A stretch of 64,000 bases of DNA, taken from Butyrivibrio sp. LB2008 (GTDB lineage: Bacteria > Bacillota > Clostridia > Lachnospirales > Lachnospiraceae). The DNA lies in NCBI RefSeq assembly GCF_000621565.1, contig NZ_KK211307.1, positions 68,743 to 132,742 on the forward strand, read 5' to 3'. This document shows positions 52,843 through 60,855 of the stretch, piece after piece; within the stretch, counting starts at the first letter, position 1; every line of letters begins with the position of its first letter. Made by a program: the position numbers and the translations under genes. The notes beneath the pieces are model-generated. The model saw nothing but the letters and a program-made list of their open reading frames with translations, was not told the DNA's origin and made no database searches.

Positions 52843-53157
52843 TTGGGGACCAATAAAGAAGTTTTCATGGACACGCGAGTGTTTACAGACATTGTTAAAG
52901 ATATAGGCGGCGCTGCATCTGCCTGCGTTCTTTCGAATGAACCGCTTTCAAAAGCCGATTTCTTGGATGATTCTGATGTCGGAAAAGAACTTCATTTTCT
53001 TTTAAAGGAAGCATATAAGATGACCGAGCTTCATCGAAAGGAAACATCAGAATCTTTACCAAGGGCACTTCTAAAACTTCGTGACAGTATGGTCACTGTA
53101 GATGATGTTCTTAGCAAGAGTCTTGTAGTAGAATCGCCCGGAGGGAGCAAAAGATAA
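52843..53157 (+). CDS. small helical protein, putative LXG-toxin partner
   Basis: About 104 residues, helical, without signal peptide. The start is uncertain: a TTG at 52843 has AGGAG at a suitable distance, while the ATG at 52867 has only a weak site. Two small helical genes followed by a large protein with an LXG-like N-terminus is the yxiB-yxiC-yxiD-type order, in which the small proteins (Lap-like) bind the toxin for type VII secretion. The partner role is inferred from position and size. Confidence 0.5.
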   Translation: MGTNKEVFMDTRVFTDIVKDIGGAASACVLSNEPLSKADFLDDSDVGKELHFLLKEAYKMTELHRKETSESLPRALLKLRDSMVTVDDVLSKSLVVESPGGSKR

Positions 53158-53159
53158 GT

Positions 53160-53519
53160 ATGGATCACGAGAGAATATCACATCTTAGACATAAGATCAG
53201 AGAGTATGAAGGATATATAGCTGAACTTGAGGAAGCATGCGCCGTTGTTGACAGAACAAGGGTGGAGATACGAAATGAGAATGAAGAACCTTTGAAGCAA
53301 TTTGACATTTCATCAGCCGGAGCATGGGAAGGCGTGCTTGAAGATGAGGCTGAGGATCAAAGAAATGAGATTGTTTATAGCATTGAATTAAGCTTAGAAC
53401 AAGCTTCAGATTTTATATCGGATGCACAAAGAATTATTGAAACGCTTAGAGACAGGATTTCAGATTTTGAAAGTGAGATAGAAAGTCTAGAATCGGTGCA
53501 GGATGAGTATTACGGATAA
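53160..53519 (+). CDS. coiled-coil protein, putative LXG-toxin partner (DUF5082-like)
   Basis: A 119-residue protein with two coiled-coil stretches (~5-30 and ~85-115, IIETLRDRISDFESEIESLE) around a short central loop, the helical hairpin shape of WXG100-superfamily partners such as DUF5082 proteins. It starts three bases after the preceding gene and ends 16 bases before the large toxin-like gene, so translation is coupled. It would form a complex with the toxin N-terminus; that is an inference. Confidence 0.6.
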   Translation: MDHERISHLRHKIREYEGYIAELEEACAVVDRTRVEIRNENEEPLKQFDISSAGAWEGVLEDEAEDQRNEIVYSIELSLEQASDFISDAQRIIETLRDRISDFESEIESLESVQDEYYG

Positions 53520-53535
53520 AAGATAGAGAGAGTAT

Positions 53536-55215
53536 ATGGGGAAAAAGTACGACGCAAGGAAAATGACCGAGCTATGCGACACAATAGGATATGTGGTCGA
53601 AAAGTATGCTTCACACGCAGAAATGCTCGAAAATGAGTATGAAATATATAACAGCAACAACACTTATAGGGGTGAAGCGGCTGATGCTTCGAAAGAGTTT
53701 GTATATAAAGGACAGGGGAGACTTACCAAAGAGCAGGTCAGAGTTCTGACAAGACTTAGCAGAAAGTTTAATGAAACGCAAAATTCTTTTAGCTCAATGG
53801 TCGATTCTTCGCCAAATGCCAAGATAGACACAGATGTCATCGAATACGATAGGAGGTATTTTGAGAGGCATAAAGAAAGCTTTGAAGAGAGAGCATATAA
53901 GCTTGAGCGTATTACGCGGGAAATGGCTGATAAGTTTGAGCGGTTTGGATACATTACAAGTATAAGCTGTGACAGGGCAAGGTACGGATTTGAAGATATG
54001 TGCGGCTATAGTGGCTTCATGAATAAGTGTCTGCGGAAGTTTGAAGAGTTTGATGAAGGTATAACGTCACATCTGAAAAGTTCCGGGATTGACAGTTACA
54101 TGTATGATCTTGAAAAAGATACCAAAGCTACAATAAATGCTCTTGACGGAATGACGGTTTATAAACCTGATGTTGAAAAGATTACCGTCACTCCGATAGC
54201 TCAGATGGCTTCGAAGATGATGTACAGTGCAGGGCTTATACCTATACAGCAATCGGGGCAAAGTCAAACGGTTCTAACCGTCCCCAATTGGATAAAAGAT
54301 ATTTTGAGTGATAGCGAGATTCGTCAATATTTTAAATATACAGATGATGGTTTCTTTATTTGTACATTACCGATGGATAAGTTGTTTGAAAAAGCTGGAT
54401 TGACAGACGCAATGCAAACAACTGTAGAGAGTTGGTATCTTATTGGAGTATACGATCCTGAAAAAAAACCTCCAGAAGTTACCTATGGAGCAGCAATAAT
54501 AAATCAAAAGGGAAATCAGGGCTCAATAATTCCTTTTACAGCTATAAATATGGATTTGATGGAAGAAACAATTACGGCATATCAGAAGGGAGAATCGCTT
54601 GACATGGATAGCTTATATACTTCTATTGCACCAATATTACTTGCTGATGATGAAGAACAGTATTATAAGCACCCAAATGAAAAAATGATGAAATACTTTT
54701 GTGATGCAGGTAATGATGGGAGCATATTGGTTGCAGATCTTGTTGTACAGGACAACCTTAAGAGATTTTCATCATCTTCTTCGTTAACAGATACAACAGT
54801 TGTTGTAGAATTTGCCTACAAGTATGATGAGTACTGTTCACAAAGTCGTAATACTATCGATTCTTTGATAGACAAAAAAATTTGTACAAAGGATCCAGTA
54901 ACAGGAACAATCACGATGACCATACAAGATTCTGATAATCTATCAATGGATGAATACAATGCTCTTTTGATGATGACAACTGACGATCCTGATATTTATG
55001 CTTATATAGCTGAAAACAATGCCCATGCCAAAGCCCTTAGTTTTAATTTTCAACCAAAGGAATCAATCCAATCTGATTGCTGGCCTGGAGAAAATGCTAA
55101 TGCAGATGGTGATGGCAACCAATCGTCAAGTGGAAGTGAACATTCCTATAAAGATAAAGACGGAAGATATTATAAAAAGGCGGTAAAAGAGCATAAGGAT
55201 CAATTTACAAATTAA
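53536..55215 (+). CDS. LXG-like polymorphic toxin candidate
   Basis: A 559-residue protein. Residues ~1-210 are helical with NNTYRGEAADASKEFV and FSSMVDSSPNAKIDTDVIEY, matching the LXG-domain pattern that targets toxins to type VII secretion. From about residue 250 (54280) the sequence becomes more AT-rich and changes style, ending in a Gly/Ser/Asn linker and basic tail (YKDKDGRYYKKAVKEHKD). A conserved N-terminus joined to a foreign C-terminus is how polymorphic toxins are built. The toxin activity is not recognisable. A membrane protein follows. Confidence 0.55.
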   Translation: MGKKYDARKMTELCDTIGYVVEKYASHAEMLENEYEIYNSNNTYRGEAADASKEFVYKGQGRLTKEQVRVLTRLSRKFNETQNSFSSMVDSSPNAKIDTDVIEYDRRYFERHKESFEERAYKLERITREMADKFERFGYITSISCDRARYGFEDMCGYSGFMNKCLRKFEEFDEGITSHLKSSGIDSYMYDLEKDTKATINALDGMTVYKPDVEKITVTPIAQMASKMMYSAGLIPIQQSGQSQTVLTVPNWIKDILSDSEIRQYFKYTDDGFFICTLPMDKLFEKAGLTDAMQTTVESWYLIGVYDPEKKPPEVTYGAAIINQKGNQGSIIPFTAINMDLMEETITAYQKGESLDMDSLYTSIAPILLADDEEQYYKHPNEKMMKYFCDAGNDGSILVADLVVQDNLKRFSSSSSLTDTTVVVEFAYKYDEYCSQSRNTIDSLIDKKICTKDPVTGTITMTIQDSDNLSMDEYNALLMMTTDDPDIYAYIAENNAHAKALSFNFQPKESIQSDCWPGENANADGDGNQSSSGSEHSYKDKDGRYYKKAVKEHKDQFTN

Positions 55216-55236
55216 TGATTAGGAGTATGAAATACA

Positions 55237-56382
55237 GTGAATAAATTTATTAGAGCAATAGAAATAATCATGGTAGCCATAATAACAGATTATATTTTCC
55301 TTCTATCAGCTTTAACGTGTGGATTGAGGCCTATTTTCTATCTACTTCTTATCCTGCTTCCGTTTTTGTGCAGTATTTTGTTTTATATGATCATTCAGTT
55401 TCCGTCGTCAAAAGAGAAAGTGGCTTTCACTTTATTTAGGCTAATATTATTGCTTGCCTTGTTGAAATTTTTTGATATGAGATTTCTTGGAGGCGACGCA
55501 GATGTAATGTTCTTAAGTTTTGTTTTGATAATTATTTTCCTGGATGCAGTTTTATCTGTATTGATTTTTTATCTGATCGGATGGTGGATGACAAGAAAAC
55601 AATTAAGTGTTTCCTTGGATATTCGTTGCAAAAGTGTCGTAGCGGTCTTGCTGACTTGTTTTATGATCATTACAATTCCAATTTTGCTAAAAAACTATTG
55701 GCATTGTTTTGATGGTTCGTGGTCGGCAACTTATGTTGGTAGATATAGTAATGATAAGGTGGTTCTTGATCAGCATTATTTTTGTTACAACGACGTAGTT
55801 GAAGCTGATTTTAAGGTTAGAGACGGTTTGATAGTATTGGATAAAGATTCTATTCGAATAAAAGAGAATTCATCAGATATTTATTCAGATTCTCAAAAGC
55901 AGCATATGTTAAACGAAATTATTTTCTTGGCTGAAAAAAATGACATTAGCCTGAGATCTTCGAATTCCGAAATGTGGTTTAACCATGACAGTATACATTT
56001 GGATTCTACCATTTTAGATCGAGTACGTGACACAGTTCCTGCCTTTAGCTATTTTGATGGCCCGTGGTCGGGGACTTATGTTTCTGATGATAGTAATAAT
56101 AAGGTGATTCTTGATCAGTATTATTTTTGTTACAACGACGTAGTTGAAGCAGATTTTAAGTATGGAGACGGGGCGATAGTATTGGATATAGATTCTATTC
56201 GAATCAAAGAGAATTCATCAGATATTTATACAGAATCTCAAAAGCAGCAAATGTTAGATGAAATCATTTCCTTAGCAGAAAATAATGGCTTTCACCTGGC
56301 AACTTGGAAGGGGGAAGTGTGCTTATACTTATACCATCATAGCTTTACAAATTTTGACGTTTTGCATCGAGTAGTTGACTAA
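55237..56382 (+). CDS. membrane protein with duplicated extracellular domain, putative immunity
   Basis: A 381-residue protein with four transmembrane helices in the first ~155 residues, then two copies of a ~115-residue module starting DGSWSATYVG and DGPWSGTYVS, sharing FCYNDVVEADFK and DSIRIKENSSDIY. The DNA repeats at 345 bp (55711 and 56056). The start is GTG at 55237 with AGGAG upstream. Its place after the toxin-like gene suggests a membrane immunity protein, which is inference from order alone. Confidence 0.5.
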   Translation: MNKFIRAIEIIMVAIITDYIFLLSALTCGLRPIFYLLLILLPFLCSILFYMIIQFPSSKEKVAFTLFRLILLLALLKFFDMRFLGGDADVMFLSFVLIIIFLDAVLSVLIFYLIGWWMTRKQLSVSLDIRCKSVVAVLLTCFMIITIPILLKNYWHCFDGSWSATYVGRYSNDKVVLDQHYFCYNDVVEADFKVRDGLIVLDKDSIRIKENSSDIYSDSQKQHMLNEIIFLAEKNDISLRSSNSEMWFNHDSIHLDSTILDRVRDTVPAFSYFDGPWSGTYVSDDSNNKVILDQYYFCYNDVVEADFKYGDGAIVLDIDSIRIKENSSDIYTESQKQQMLDEIISLAENNGFHLATWKGEVCLYLYHHSFTNFDVLHRVVD

Positions 56383-56565
56383 GTGCAAATGCGTCCAAGT
56401 AAAGAGGGTGTATTTGTAATACAGAATTGTTCTGCATCGATGATTGGCATAGGCGCTGCTTTGACATTTGGCACTATTGCAGAGATTGGTGCAGGAATAT
56501 TAGGTTGGAAGAAATTAAGAGTTGGGTTGAACCAAGTGGAGTTAAATTCTTGGTATAAATGGTAA
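56383..56565 (+). CDS. small membrane peptide, doubtful
   Basis: A 60-codon frame starting GTG directly after the previous stop, with one glycine/alanine-rich hydrophobic helix (GIGAALTFGTIAEIGAGILG). There is no separate ribosome binding site, so it would depend on coupling. It ends just before the right att-like region. It may be a small accessory gene or a remnant. Confidence 0.3.
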   Translation: MQMRPSKEGVFVIQNCSASMIGIGAALTFGTIAEIGAGILGWKKLRVGLNQVELNSWYKW

Positions 56566-56578
56566 GAACTCTTCAGTT

Positions 56579-56879
56579 GCAGCATGGGACAATGCAATCC
56601 TGTGCTGCGTTTTCTTTGCTCTTTTTTGCCAAAATACGGCATAATCCCAACTCCGAATATCTCCGAATCACAAACCTCGCCTGACTACTTTTTGACTACT
56701 TTTGATGTCCATGATTTTCTTAGATATTCGTAGTTATTACACAAACTGTGATATTATAGGTTTGGCACCGTGATACATGAACACAATTTTTATCCCGCAA
56801 CGGTGCGCATTACAGGGAATAACTGGGAATTATAAGGAGCCAAATTCAATGATAAGAATTTTATTCGTCTGCCACGGCA
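56579..56879 (+). other. right att-like region overlapping the phosphatase 5' end
   Basis: Counterpart of 49485-49783: GCAGCA/TGCTGC terminator, CCGAATATCTCCGAAT, GACTACTTTT repeats at 56683 and 56694 (11 bp apart, as in tyrosine-integrase arm sites), an AT-rich promoter zone, AAGGAG and the first codons of the intact phosphatase gene. The 18-base identity with the left copy is at 56862-56879. Beyond that base the left copy diverges completely, which places the crossover in the P-loop codons. Confidence 0.7.
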
Positions 56880-57337
56880 ACATATGCCGTTCTCCCATGG
56901 CGGAGTTTGTTCTAAAAGATATGATAAAGAAGCGTGGACTTGAAGATGAGTTCTATATTGAGTCGGCTGCGACAAGTACTGAGGAGATATGGCACGGAGT
57001 TGGGAATCCGGTGTATCCTTCGGCTAAGGCGAAGCTTATGGAACATGGTATAGGGACTTCGGATAATGAACTTGGCGTGGGAGAGAAGAGAGCCAGGCAG
57101 ACTGTGCGTGGTGATTATGAGAAGTTTGATTATATAATAGGTATGGATAGCGCCAATATCAGGAATATGCATAGGATATACGGCGGAGATCCGGATAATA
57201 AGGTGTACAAGATGCTTGATTTTGCGGGAAAAAGTGCAGATGTGGCAGATCCTTGGTATACAGGCAACTTTGATGCTACATGGAACGACGTTGTAGCCGG
57301 CTGTACCGGACTTATTTCCAAGATCACAGAAACATAA
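56849..57337 (+). CDS. low-molecular-weight protein-tyrosine phosphatase
   Basis: A 162-residue cytosolic phosphatase. The P-loop VCHGNICRS (residues 7-15) carries nucleophile Cys8 and Arg14; DPWYTGNF (~133) supplies the general acid Asp. Length and order are normal for the family, which dephosphorylates tyrosine, often on exopolysaccharide regulators. AAGGAG lies before the ATG at 56849. The 5' end coincides with the right att-like region, and a truncated first-13-codon copy lies at 49753, so this intact gene may use a promoter brought by an element. Confidence 0.9.
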   Translation: MIRILFVCHGNICRSPMAEFVLKDMIKKRGLEDEFYIESAATSTEEIWHGVGNPVYPSAKAKLMEHGIGTSDNELGVGEKRARQTVRGDYEKFDYIIGMDSANIRNMHRIYGGDPDNKVYKMLDFAGKSADVADPWYTGNFDATWNDVVAGCTGLISKITET

Positions 57338-57357
57338 TATTTTTTTATCTAAAAAAT

Positions 57358-57509
57358 ACATGCATTCTTGAACATAAAGTTCAAGAATGCATCAACCAAG
57401 CCAATTTGAATCGACTTTGTCGATGAGGCTTGGTTGACTCTTGAATCACTTTCTCACGAAATCCGCAGCTAGTGCGGATTTCTGTAATTTCATTTAAGAT
57501 GTCATACTT
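57358..57509 (+). repeat. ~148-bp multi-hairpin dispersed repeat, copy 2
   Basis: Same element as at 555 and 59261, here between the phosphatase gene and the MATE gene. It keeps all stems; changes fall in loops (ATA for ATG in the first loop, TTT for TTC in the nested loop, GCTAG for GCCAG in the last). Its end abuts the MATE ribosome binding site, so it would be in that gene's leader or act as a terminator for the phosphatase. Confidence 0.85.
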
Positions 57510-57526
57510 ATGAAAGAGGATGCTTG

Positions 57527-58900
57527 ATGAAAAAGACCGGAAATACAGTTATAGATGAAAAAACACCGCTTCTGGTATTGGCGGGTCCCATGTTCTTGGA
57601 GCTCTTGCTGAATACAATGCTTCACAACGTCGATACTGTCATGCTGAGTCATTACAATGAATACGCTGTCGGAGCGGTTGGCAACGCAAATACCATCATG
57701 TTTATGATGATCATTCTTTTCAACATCATTGCTACGGCTACGAGCGTAGTTGTGGCGCAGTATCTTGGCGCAAAGATGTATGACCGGATGAACATGATAT
57801 ATACGCTTTCAATCGTTGTGAACCTGGTGTTTGGTATTGTGCTGAGTGCGGCTTTCTGTGCGGCAAATCCGTTTATAATGGAATTTCTTCACGTGTCACC
57901 TGAGATGCGCCCGTTCTCCATGATATATATTTATATTGTCGGAGGCGCAGGTTTTCTGATGGCTGTGTCCAATGTTATGCTCCAGATACTGCGCTGTAAC
58001 GGATATACCAAGATAGGCATGTGGGTTACGTTTGGTATAAATATTGTCAACATCATAGGTAATTATTGCTTCTTATACGGTCCTCTTAAATTTATGAATA
58101 TGGGTGTTGCCGGTGTGGCAATATCGACAGTTGTTGCAAGGCTTCTTGCTGTAATCGCGCTTATCAGTTTTTTCTATATGACAAAGACGGGAAAGATTTC
58201 CATTCGCTATTTAAGACCATTTCCGGGCAAATTGCTTTTTAAGATGATAAAGATAGGACTTCCGTCTGCGGGCGAGAATCTGACCTATAATCTTTATCAG
58301 ACCACTTTGCTTTCTTTTATTAATGCGATGGGAAATGATGCGGTTAATGCAAGGGCGTACTGCAATACACTTATTTCTTTTGCGATGATCTTTTCAAACG
58401 CCTCTGCTATGTCCACCCAGATAATCACAGGGCATCTGGTAGGTGCGGGAAAGACTGAAGAGGCTTATAAAAGAGTATTTAAAACACTTAAGACTTCTAT
58501 GCCGATTACGATAGCACTGGCTTGTATAAATGCGCTTCTTTGCGGATATACTCTGCAGATATTTACTGATAACTTCAATATAATTGCGCTTGGAAGGGCG
58601 ATAATGGTCGTAGATATATTTGTTGAGGCGGGGCGGTGTCTTAATATGACTTTTGTAAGCAGTCTTAAAGCGGCAGGGGCATATATATTCCCGTTTATAG
58701 CAGGAGTTCTGTGTAACTGGGGCCTTGGCCTTACGGTGGGATATACTGTCGGAGTAGTGCTTGGGCTGGGAGTTGCCGGAATCTTTATAGGGACGGCTAC
58801 TGACGAGTGTATCCGAGGATTGATCGTCATGTACTATTGGTATAAGGAGAAATGGCTCGGAAAGTCTGTGGTAGACAGTAAGGATATTCTGGTTGAATGA
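57527..58900 (+). CDS. MATE family efflux transporter
   Basis: A 457-residue membrane protein with twelve hydrophobic helices in two similar halves, as expected for MATE sodium- or proton-coupled multidrug exporters. Segments such as LAGPMFLELLLNTMLHNVDT at the start and GLPSAGENLTYNLYQTTLLS at the start of the second half are characteristic. The ATG at 57527 has AGAGG upstream. The gene abuts the convergent yolD-like gene with no gap (58900/58901). Confidence 0.9.
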   Translation: MKKTGNTVIDEKTPLLVLAGPMFLELLLNTMLHNVDTVMLSHYNEYAVGAVGNANTIMFMMIILFNIIATATSVVVAQYLGAKMYDRMNMIYTLSIVVNLVFGIVLSAAFCAANPFIMEFLHVSPEMRPFSMIYIYIVGGAGFLMAVSNVMLQILRCNGYTKIGMWVTFGINIVNIIGNYCFLYGPLKFMNMGVAGVAISTVVARLLAVIALISFFYMTKTGKISIRYLRPFPGKLLFKMIKIGLPSAGENLTYNLYQTTLLSFINAMGNDAVNARAYCNTLISFAMIFSNASAMSTQIITGHLVGAGKTEEAYKRVFKTLKTSMPITIALACINALLCGYTLQIFTDNFNIIALGRAIMVVDIFVEAGRCLNMTFVSSLKAAGAYIFPFIAGVLCNWGLGLTVGYTVGVVLGLGVAGIFIGTATDECIRGLIVMYYWYKEKWLGKSVVDSKDILVE

Positions 58901-59227
58901 TCAACCTTCTTCAAATTTTACATCAAGGATATCTTCGAATTTTATCTTGGTATTTACAATCTGAAGAATCCGGGATGTTTCGTCAAAGCGGGCAACCATG
59001 CCTGTTACCTTTAAGTATTCGTCCTTGTGAAAGTAGATACAGGTTATAATAGAACCTTTTTTGATATTGTGCATTTTCTTATCGAGTTCTTCGGCCATTT
59101 CGTCGGAGAGCTCGATTTTTGGTACTTTTATTTTTTCTTTTGCCAAAAGAGCTTCGTCAAGTCCCTTAACGGCCTGGAAAGGTAGAAACTGAGCGGCTCT
59201 TTTGTCCATTGACATTTTTTGTCTCAT
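58901..59227 (-). CDS. YolD-like protein
   Basis: A 108-residue protein with RAAQFLPFQAVKGLDEAL near the start and a beta-rich C-terminus (GSIITCIYFHKDEYLKVTGM), the YolD-like family. In Firmicutes such genes sit beside Y-family polymerase genes and are SOS-induced; their role is unknown. The ATG at 59227 has GAGGA upstream. It lies downstream of dinB on the same strand, with the multi-hairpin repeat between them, so read-through from the LexA-controlled promoter is likely. Confidence 0.8.
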   Translation of the reverse strand: MRQKMSMDKRAAQFLPFQAVKGLDEALLAKEKIKVPKIELSDEMAEELDKKMHNIKKGSIITCIYFHKDEYLKVTGMVARFDETSRILQIVNTKIKFEDILDVKFEEG

Positions 59228-59260
59228 TTGTATGTCCTCGGATGAAAAATGAATTAAATA

Positions 59261-59406
59261 TACATTCTTGAACATGAAGTTCAAGAATGCATCAACCAAG
59301 CCAATTAAAATCGACTTCGTCGATGGGGCTTGGTTGACTCTTGAATCACTTTCTCACGAAATCCGCAGCTAGTGCGGATTTCTGTAATTTCAGTTAAGAT
59401 ATCATG
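59261..59406 (+). repeat. ~148-bp multi-hairpin dispersed repeat, copy 3
   Basis: Lies between dinB and the yolD-like gene in the minus-strand SOS operon, in the same plus-strand orientation as the other copies, so the operon transcript carries its complement. All stems are intact; AATTAAA replaces AATTTGA in an unpaired join. Its last bases overlap the dinB stop codon (59402-59404). Confidence 0.85.
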
Positions 59407-60667
59407 CCTTGTGGCCACCAATCTGATTGTTGCGGCCTCTTGTCGTTGCGCCGTCTTCGAAGTTAAGGCCCTTTAAAATTGCATTTTTGCCGAATTTGTT
59501 CTTTATCTCAAGGACGGCTTTCTGCATCCGCCTGTCGCGTTCAAGGTCGGCGGGAGATACGAAGAAGGAGTACTGCGTGTACTCTTCGGGGATGACGTTA
59601 TTTGCAACTACGTACATCCTGCGTACGAGGTACGTGGGATTGACAATCTGTTTGTAGAGGTCGGCAATTCCGGGAATCAGAAGCATTGAAGCGTTGGTCT
59701 CCGTATCAAGTGAAAACGTGCCCTTCGCAGAGGGGATGGGCGAGCCTTTTGCATATCCGACCATAAGGGAAAAAGACTTACTTACAAGGCCTTTGTCGAC
59801 CATATCAAGGCACATTATATCAATCATCTCTTTGGCTATAACTAGCCCTTTTTCATAGCTGTAATCGCTCATAAGAACCTGCCCCTGACTGAGCGAATGA
59901 GACGAAGAGTGGTATGCTCTGATATCGCTTATCGTAACGGGTTCACGTCCCCATGCATGATCTATAAGGAGCTCAGCATTTACACCAAACAATTTATAAA
60001 GAAGGTTCTCATCGCCGTTTGCGATATCTCGCATGGTGAGCATTCCGTAGGTTGCAAGACGGTTTGCGATACCTTTTCCGATACGCCAGAAATCAGTGAG
60101 CGGTCTGTGATCCCACAAGGTCTCGCGAAAGCTCTTTTCATCAAGTTCGCCTATGAAGTCGGGAGCGTGCTTGGCAGTGATATCGAGGGCAATCTTTGCC
60201 AGAAAAAGGTTACTTCCAATGCCGCAGGTAGCGCGCAGTTGCAAGGTTTTCTCTATATCATTCATTATCTGCTGACCGAGCTGTCTGGCAGTCATATGGT
60301 AGAGATTCAGATATTCGGTGACATCCATGAATGCTTCGTCGACTGAGTAGACGTGAATGTCATCTTTGGAAATATATTTAAGGTAGATTCCGTATACTTC
60401 GGCGGAACAATCAAGATATTTCTGCATTCTGGGAACTGCCATGATGTAGTCGATATTCTTGGGTATTTCAAAAACACGGCATCTGTTGTGGACGCCGAGG
60501 GCCTTCATTGCCGGTGAGACAGCAAGGCATATTGTCTTGTCGGAGCGCTCCGGATCGGCAACGACAAGGCGTGTTGTCATGACATCAAGGCCTCTTTCCG
60601 CGCATTCCACCGATGCGTAGAATGATTTCAGATCTATGCAGATGTAAGTTCTTTCTTTCCCTACCAT
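59402..60667 (-). CDS. Y-family DNA polymerase (DinB/UmuC-like)
   Basis: A 421-residue translesion polymerase. It opens ICIDLKSFYASVEC, the metal-binding start of the palm, and has YSVDEAFMDVT (~105), the catalytic acidic pair, followed by GIGSNLFLAKIALD and a helix-hairpin-helix-like region (DFWRIGKGIANRLATYG). The C-terminal little-finger domain is present. This branch resembles UvrX/YqjW rather than classic DinB. Start 60667 sits where transcription should begin from the promoter at 60674-60702, so the mRNA may be leaderless. Confidence 0.85.
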   Translation of the reverse strand: MVGKERTYICIDLKSFYASVECAERGLDVMTTRLVVADPERSDKTICLAVSPAMKALGVHNRCRVFEIPKNIDYIMAVPRMQKYLDCSAEVYGIYLKYISKDDIHVYSVDEAFMDVTEYLNLYHMTARQLGQQIMNDIEKTLQLRATCGIGSNLFLAKIALDITAKHAPDFIGELDEKSFRETLWDHRPLTDFWRIGKGIANRLATYGMLTMRDIANGDENLLYKLFGVNAELLIDHAWGREPVTISDIRAYHSSSHSLSQGQVLMSDYSYEKGLVIAKEMIDIMCLDMVDKGLVSKSFSLMVGYAKGSPIPSAKGTFSLDTETNASMLLIPGIADLYKQIVNPTYLVRRMYVVANNVIPEEYTQYSFFVSPADLERDRRMQKAVLEIKNKFGKNAILKGLNFEDGATTRGRNNQIGGHKA

Positions 60668-60673
60668 GCGATA

Positions 60674-60702
60674 ATGATATCGAACATGCGTTCTTTTGTC
60701 AA
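60674..60702 (-). promoter_or_regulatory. SOS promoter with LexA box
   Basis: On the minus strand, TTGACA (60702-60697) and TATCAT (60679-60674) are separated by 17 bases. Within the spacer lies GAACGCATGTTC (60682-60693), a perfect match to the Gram-positive LexA/DinR core GAAC-N4-GTTC. Repressor bound here would block RNA polymerase, giving damage-inducible expression of the polymerase and yolD-like genes. Confidence 0.85.
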
Positions 60703-60775
60703 GCAATATATCAGATTAAAAACGATATACCGCTTTGTTTGTTAATATGAAGCCGAAAGGCTTGAAATAGGGATT

Positions 60776-60803
60776 TTGATTTGAGGTTCCATCGTGTTAT
60801 AAT
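60776..60803 (+). promoter_or_regulatory. sigma-A-type promoter for the DUF853 gene
   Basis: TTGATT (60776-60781), a 16-base spacer and TATAAT (60798-60803) stand about 50 bases before the ATG at 60856, which is preceded by AGGAGGGG. Confidence 0.65.
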
Positions 60804-60855
60804 AACCCAAATGGCCAATCGTAAAAACTGAAAATTTGTAAGTTAGGAGGGGACT

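Noticed and set aside
59897..60346. 149-residue plus-strand gene
   Set aside because: Lies entirely within the Y-family polymerase gene in antisense; no independent evidence.
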